The notes under the pieces: generated by a model | Told to the model about the DNA's origin: nothing | What the model saw: the letters and a program-made list of their open reading frames with translations, nothing else | The model's database searches: none | Shown: positions 62,519-64,000 of the stretch, piece by piece | Layout: each line of letters begins with the position of its first letter | How positions within the stretch are numbered: position 1 is the first letter of the stretch | Made by a program: the position numbers and the translations under genes | Assembly: GCF_047948215.1 (NCBI RefSeq) | Contig: NC_134467.1 | Location: 37,800,520-37,864,519 of the forward strand | Source: Lycorma delicatula | Taxonomy: Eukaryota > Arthropoda > Insecta > Hemiptera > Fulgoridae | Direction of reading: 5' to 3' | DNA length: 64,000 bases

Positions 62519-64000
62519 CTACACAATTTTTCCCTTCTACCTGTCCTTCCAATATTAAAGCGACTATTCCAGGATGTCTTAGTATGTGGCCTATAAGTCT
62601 GTCTCTTCTTTTAACTATATTTTTCCAAATGCTTCTTTCTTCATCTATTTGCCGCAATACCTCTTCATTTGTAACTTTATCCACCCATCTGATTTTTAAC
62701 ATTCTCCTATAGCACCGAATTTCAAAAGCTTCTAATCTTTTCTTCTCAGATACTCCGATCGTCCAAGTTTCACTTCCATATAAAGCGACACTCCAAACAT
62801 ACACTTTCAAAAATCTTTTCCTGACATTTAAATTAATTTTTGATGTAAACAAATTATATTTCTTACTGAAGGCTCGTTTAGCTTGTGCTATTTGGCATTT
62901 TATATCGCTCCTGCTTCGTCCATCTTTAGTAATTCTACTTCCCAAATAACAAAATTCTTCTACCTCCATAATCTTTTCTCCTTCTATTTTCACATTCAGT
63001 GGTCCATCTTTGTTATTTGTACTACATTTCATTACTTTTGTTTTGTTCTTGTTTATTTTCATGCGATAGTTCTTGCGTAGGACTTCATCTATGCCGTTCA
63101 TTGTTTCTTCTAAATCCTTTTTACTCTCGGCTAGAATATCTATATCATCAGCAAATTGTAACATCTTTATCTTTTCACCTTGTACTGTTACTCCGAATCT
63201 AAATTGTTCTTTAACATCATTAACTGCTAGTTCCATGTAAAGATTAAAAAGTAACGGAGATAGGGAACATCCTTGTCGGACTCTCTTTCTTATTACGGCT
63301 TCTTTCTTATGTTCTTCAATTGTTACTGTTGCTGTTTGGTTCCTGTACATGTTAGGAATTGTTCTTCTACCTCTGTATTTGAACCCTAATTTTTTTAAAA
63401 TGCTGAACATTTTATTCCAGTCTACGTTATCGAATGCCTTTTCTAGGTCTATAAACGCCAAGTATGTTGGTTTGTTTTTCTTTAATCTTCCTTCTACTAT
63501 TAATCTGAGGCCTAAATTTGCTTCCCTTGTCCCTATACTTTTCCTGAAACCAAATTGGTCTTCTCCTAACACTTCCTCCACTCTTCTCTCAATTCTTCTG
63601 TATAGAATTCTAATTAAGATTTTTGATGCATGACTAGTTAAACTAATTGTTCTGTATTCTTCACATTTATCTGCCCCTGCCTTCTTTGGTATCATTACTA
63701 TAACACTTTTTTTGAAGTCTGACGGAAATTCCCCTTTTTCATAAATATTACACACCAGTTTGTATAATCTATCAATCGCTTCCTCCTCACCTGCACTGCG
63801 CAGTAATTCTACAGGTATTCCATCTATTCCAGGAGCCTTTCTGCCATTTAAATCTTTTAATGCTCTCTTAAATTCAGATCTCAGTATTGTTTCTCCCATT
63901 TCATCCTCCTCAACTTACTCTTCTTCCTCTATAACACCATTTTCTAATTCATTTCCTCCGTATAACTCTTCAATATATTCCACCCATCTATCGACTTTAC
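62519..64000 (-). pseudogene. RTE-like LINE reverse transcriptase, truncated
   Basis: A long minus-strand frame (63899 to 62466) carries a complete RT domain. It shows RKAPGIDGIPVELL, YRTISLTSHASKILIRILYR, AFIDLEKAFDNVDW (motif A), RQGCSLSPLLFNLYME (motif B) and LQFADDIDILAES (catalytic FADD box), then the post-RT region with YGSETWTI and IGHILRHPGIVALILEG. About 18 bases before the first ATG an in-frame TAA (63915-63917) separates it from upstream coding sequence that continues to the window edge. Its 3' end is cut at about 62519, where similarity to the copy at 43776-44096 stops. The RT itself looks little damaged. Confidence 0.9.

Overview
This is AT-rich, repeat-laden animal DNA, most likely from an insect. 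The genes are spliced, with introns from about 200 bases to 5 kb. The intergenic and intronic DNA is crowded with mariner-type transposons, non-LTR retrotransposon fragments and tRNA-derived SINEs. The mix of families would suit a hemipteran, but I cannot prove the order from sequence alone.

Two host genes can be read, arranged tail to tail. On the + strand, three exons (5201-5644, 7856-8002, 8801-8988) encode the conserved part of CCDC34, a coiled-coil protein with repeated W-x-x-W blocks. Its upstream exon or exons are not identified. On the - strand, 17 exons between 61808 and 17580 encode DNA ligase III (LIG3) from the DNA-binding domain through the nucleotidyltransferase and OB-fold domains to the C-terminal BRCT domain. 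This is 706 residues in a single continuous frame with compatible splice phases throughout. The exons for the N-terminal zinc finger lie beyond 64000.

Layout: 1-5200 holds a mariner with an inverted copy of its own end, a near-complete mariner, and a duplicated AT-rich unit. 5201-8988 is CCDC34. 8989-17579 is an intergenic region filled by an R1-like LINE fragment, a degenerate minus-strand LINE and a mariner remnant. 17580-61808 is LIG3; its introns hold about fifteen mariner-type insertions, four LINE pieces or more, and several SINEs. 61809-64000 lies upstream of the first in-window LIG3 exon and contains an RTE-like reverse transcriptase that runs off the window.

The least expected observations are these: a perfectly phased 36-base candidate microexon inside the LIG3 DNA-binding domain, sitting beside a chain of overlapping inverted repeats; a second such chain in the R1-like LINE; several perfect short-loop hairpins; nested transposons whose order can be read; a duplicated LIG3 exon end with its splice donor; and a short GC-rich retroposed element flanked by 14-base target duplications. 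No CRISPR arrays, operons or rRNA genes are present.
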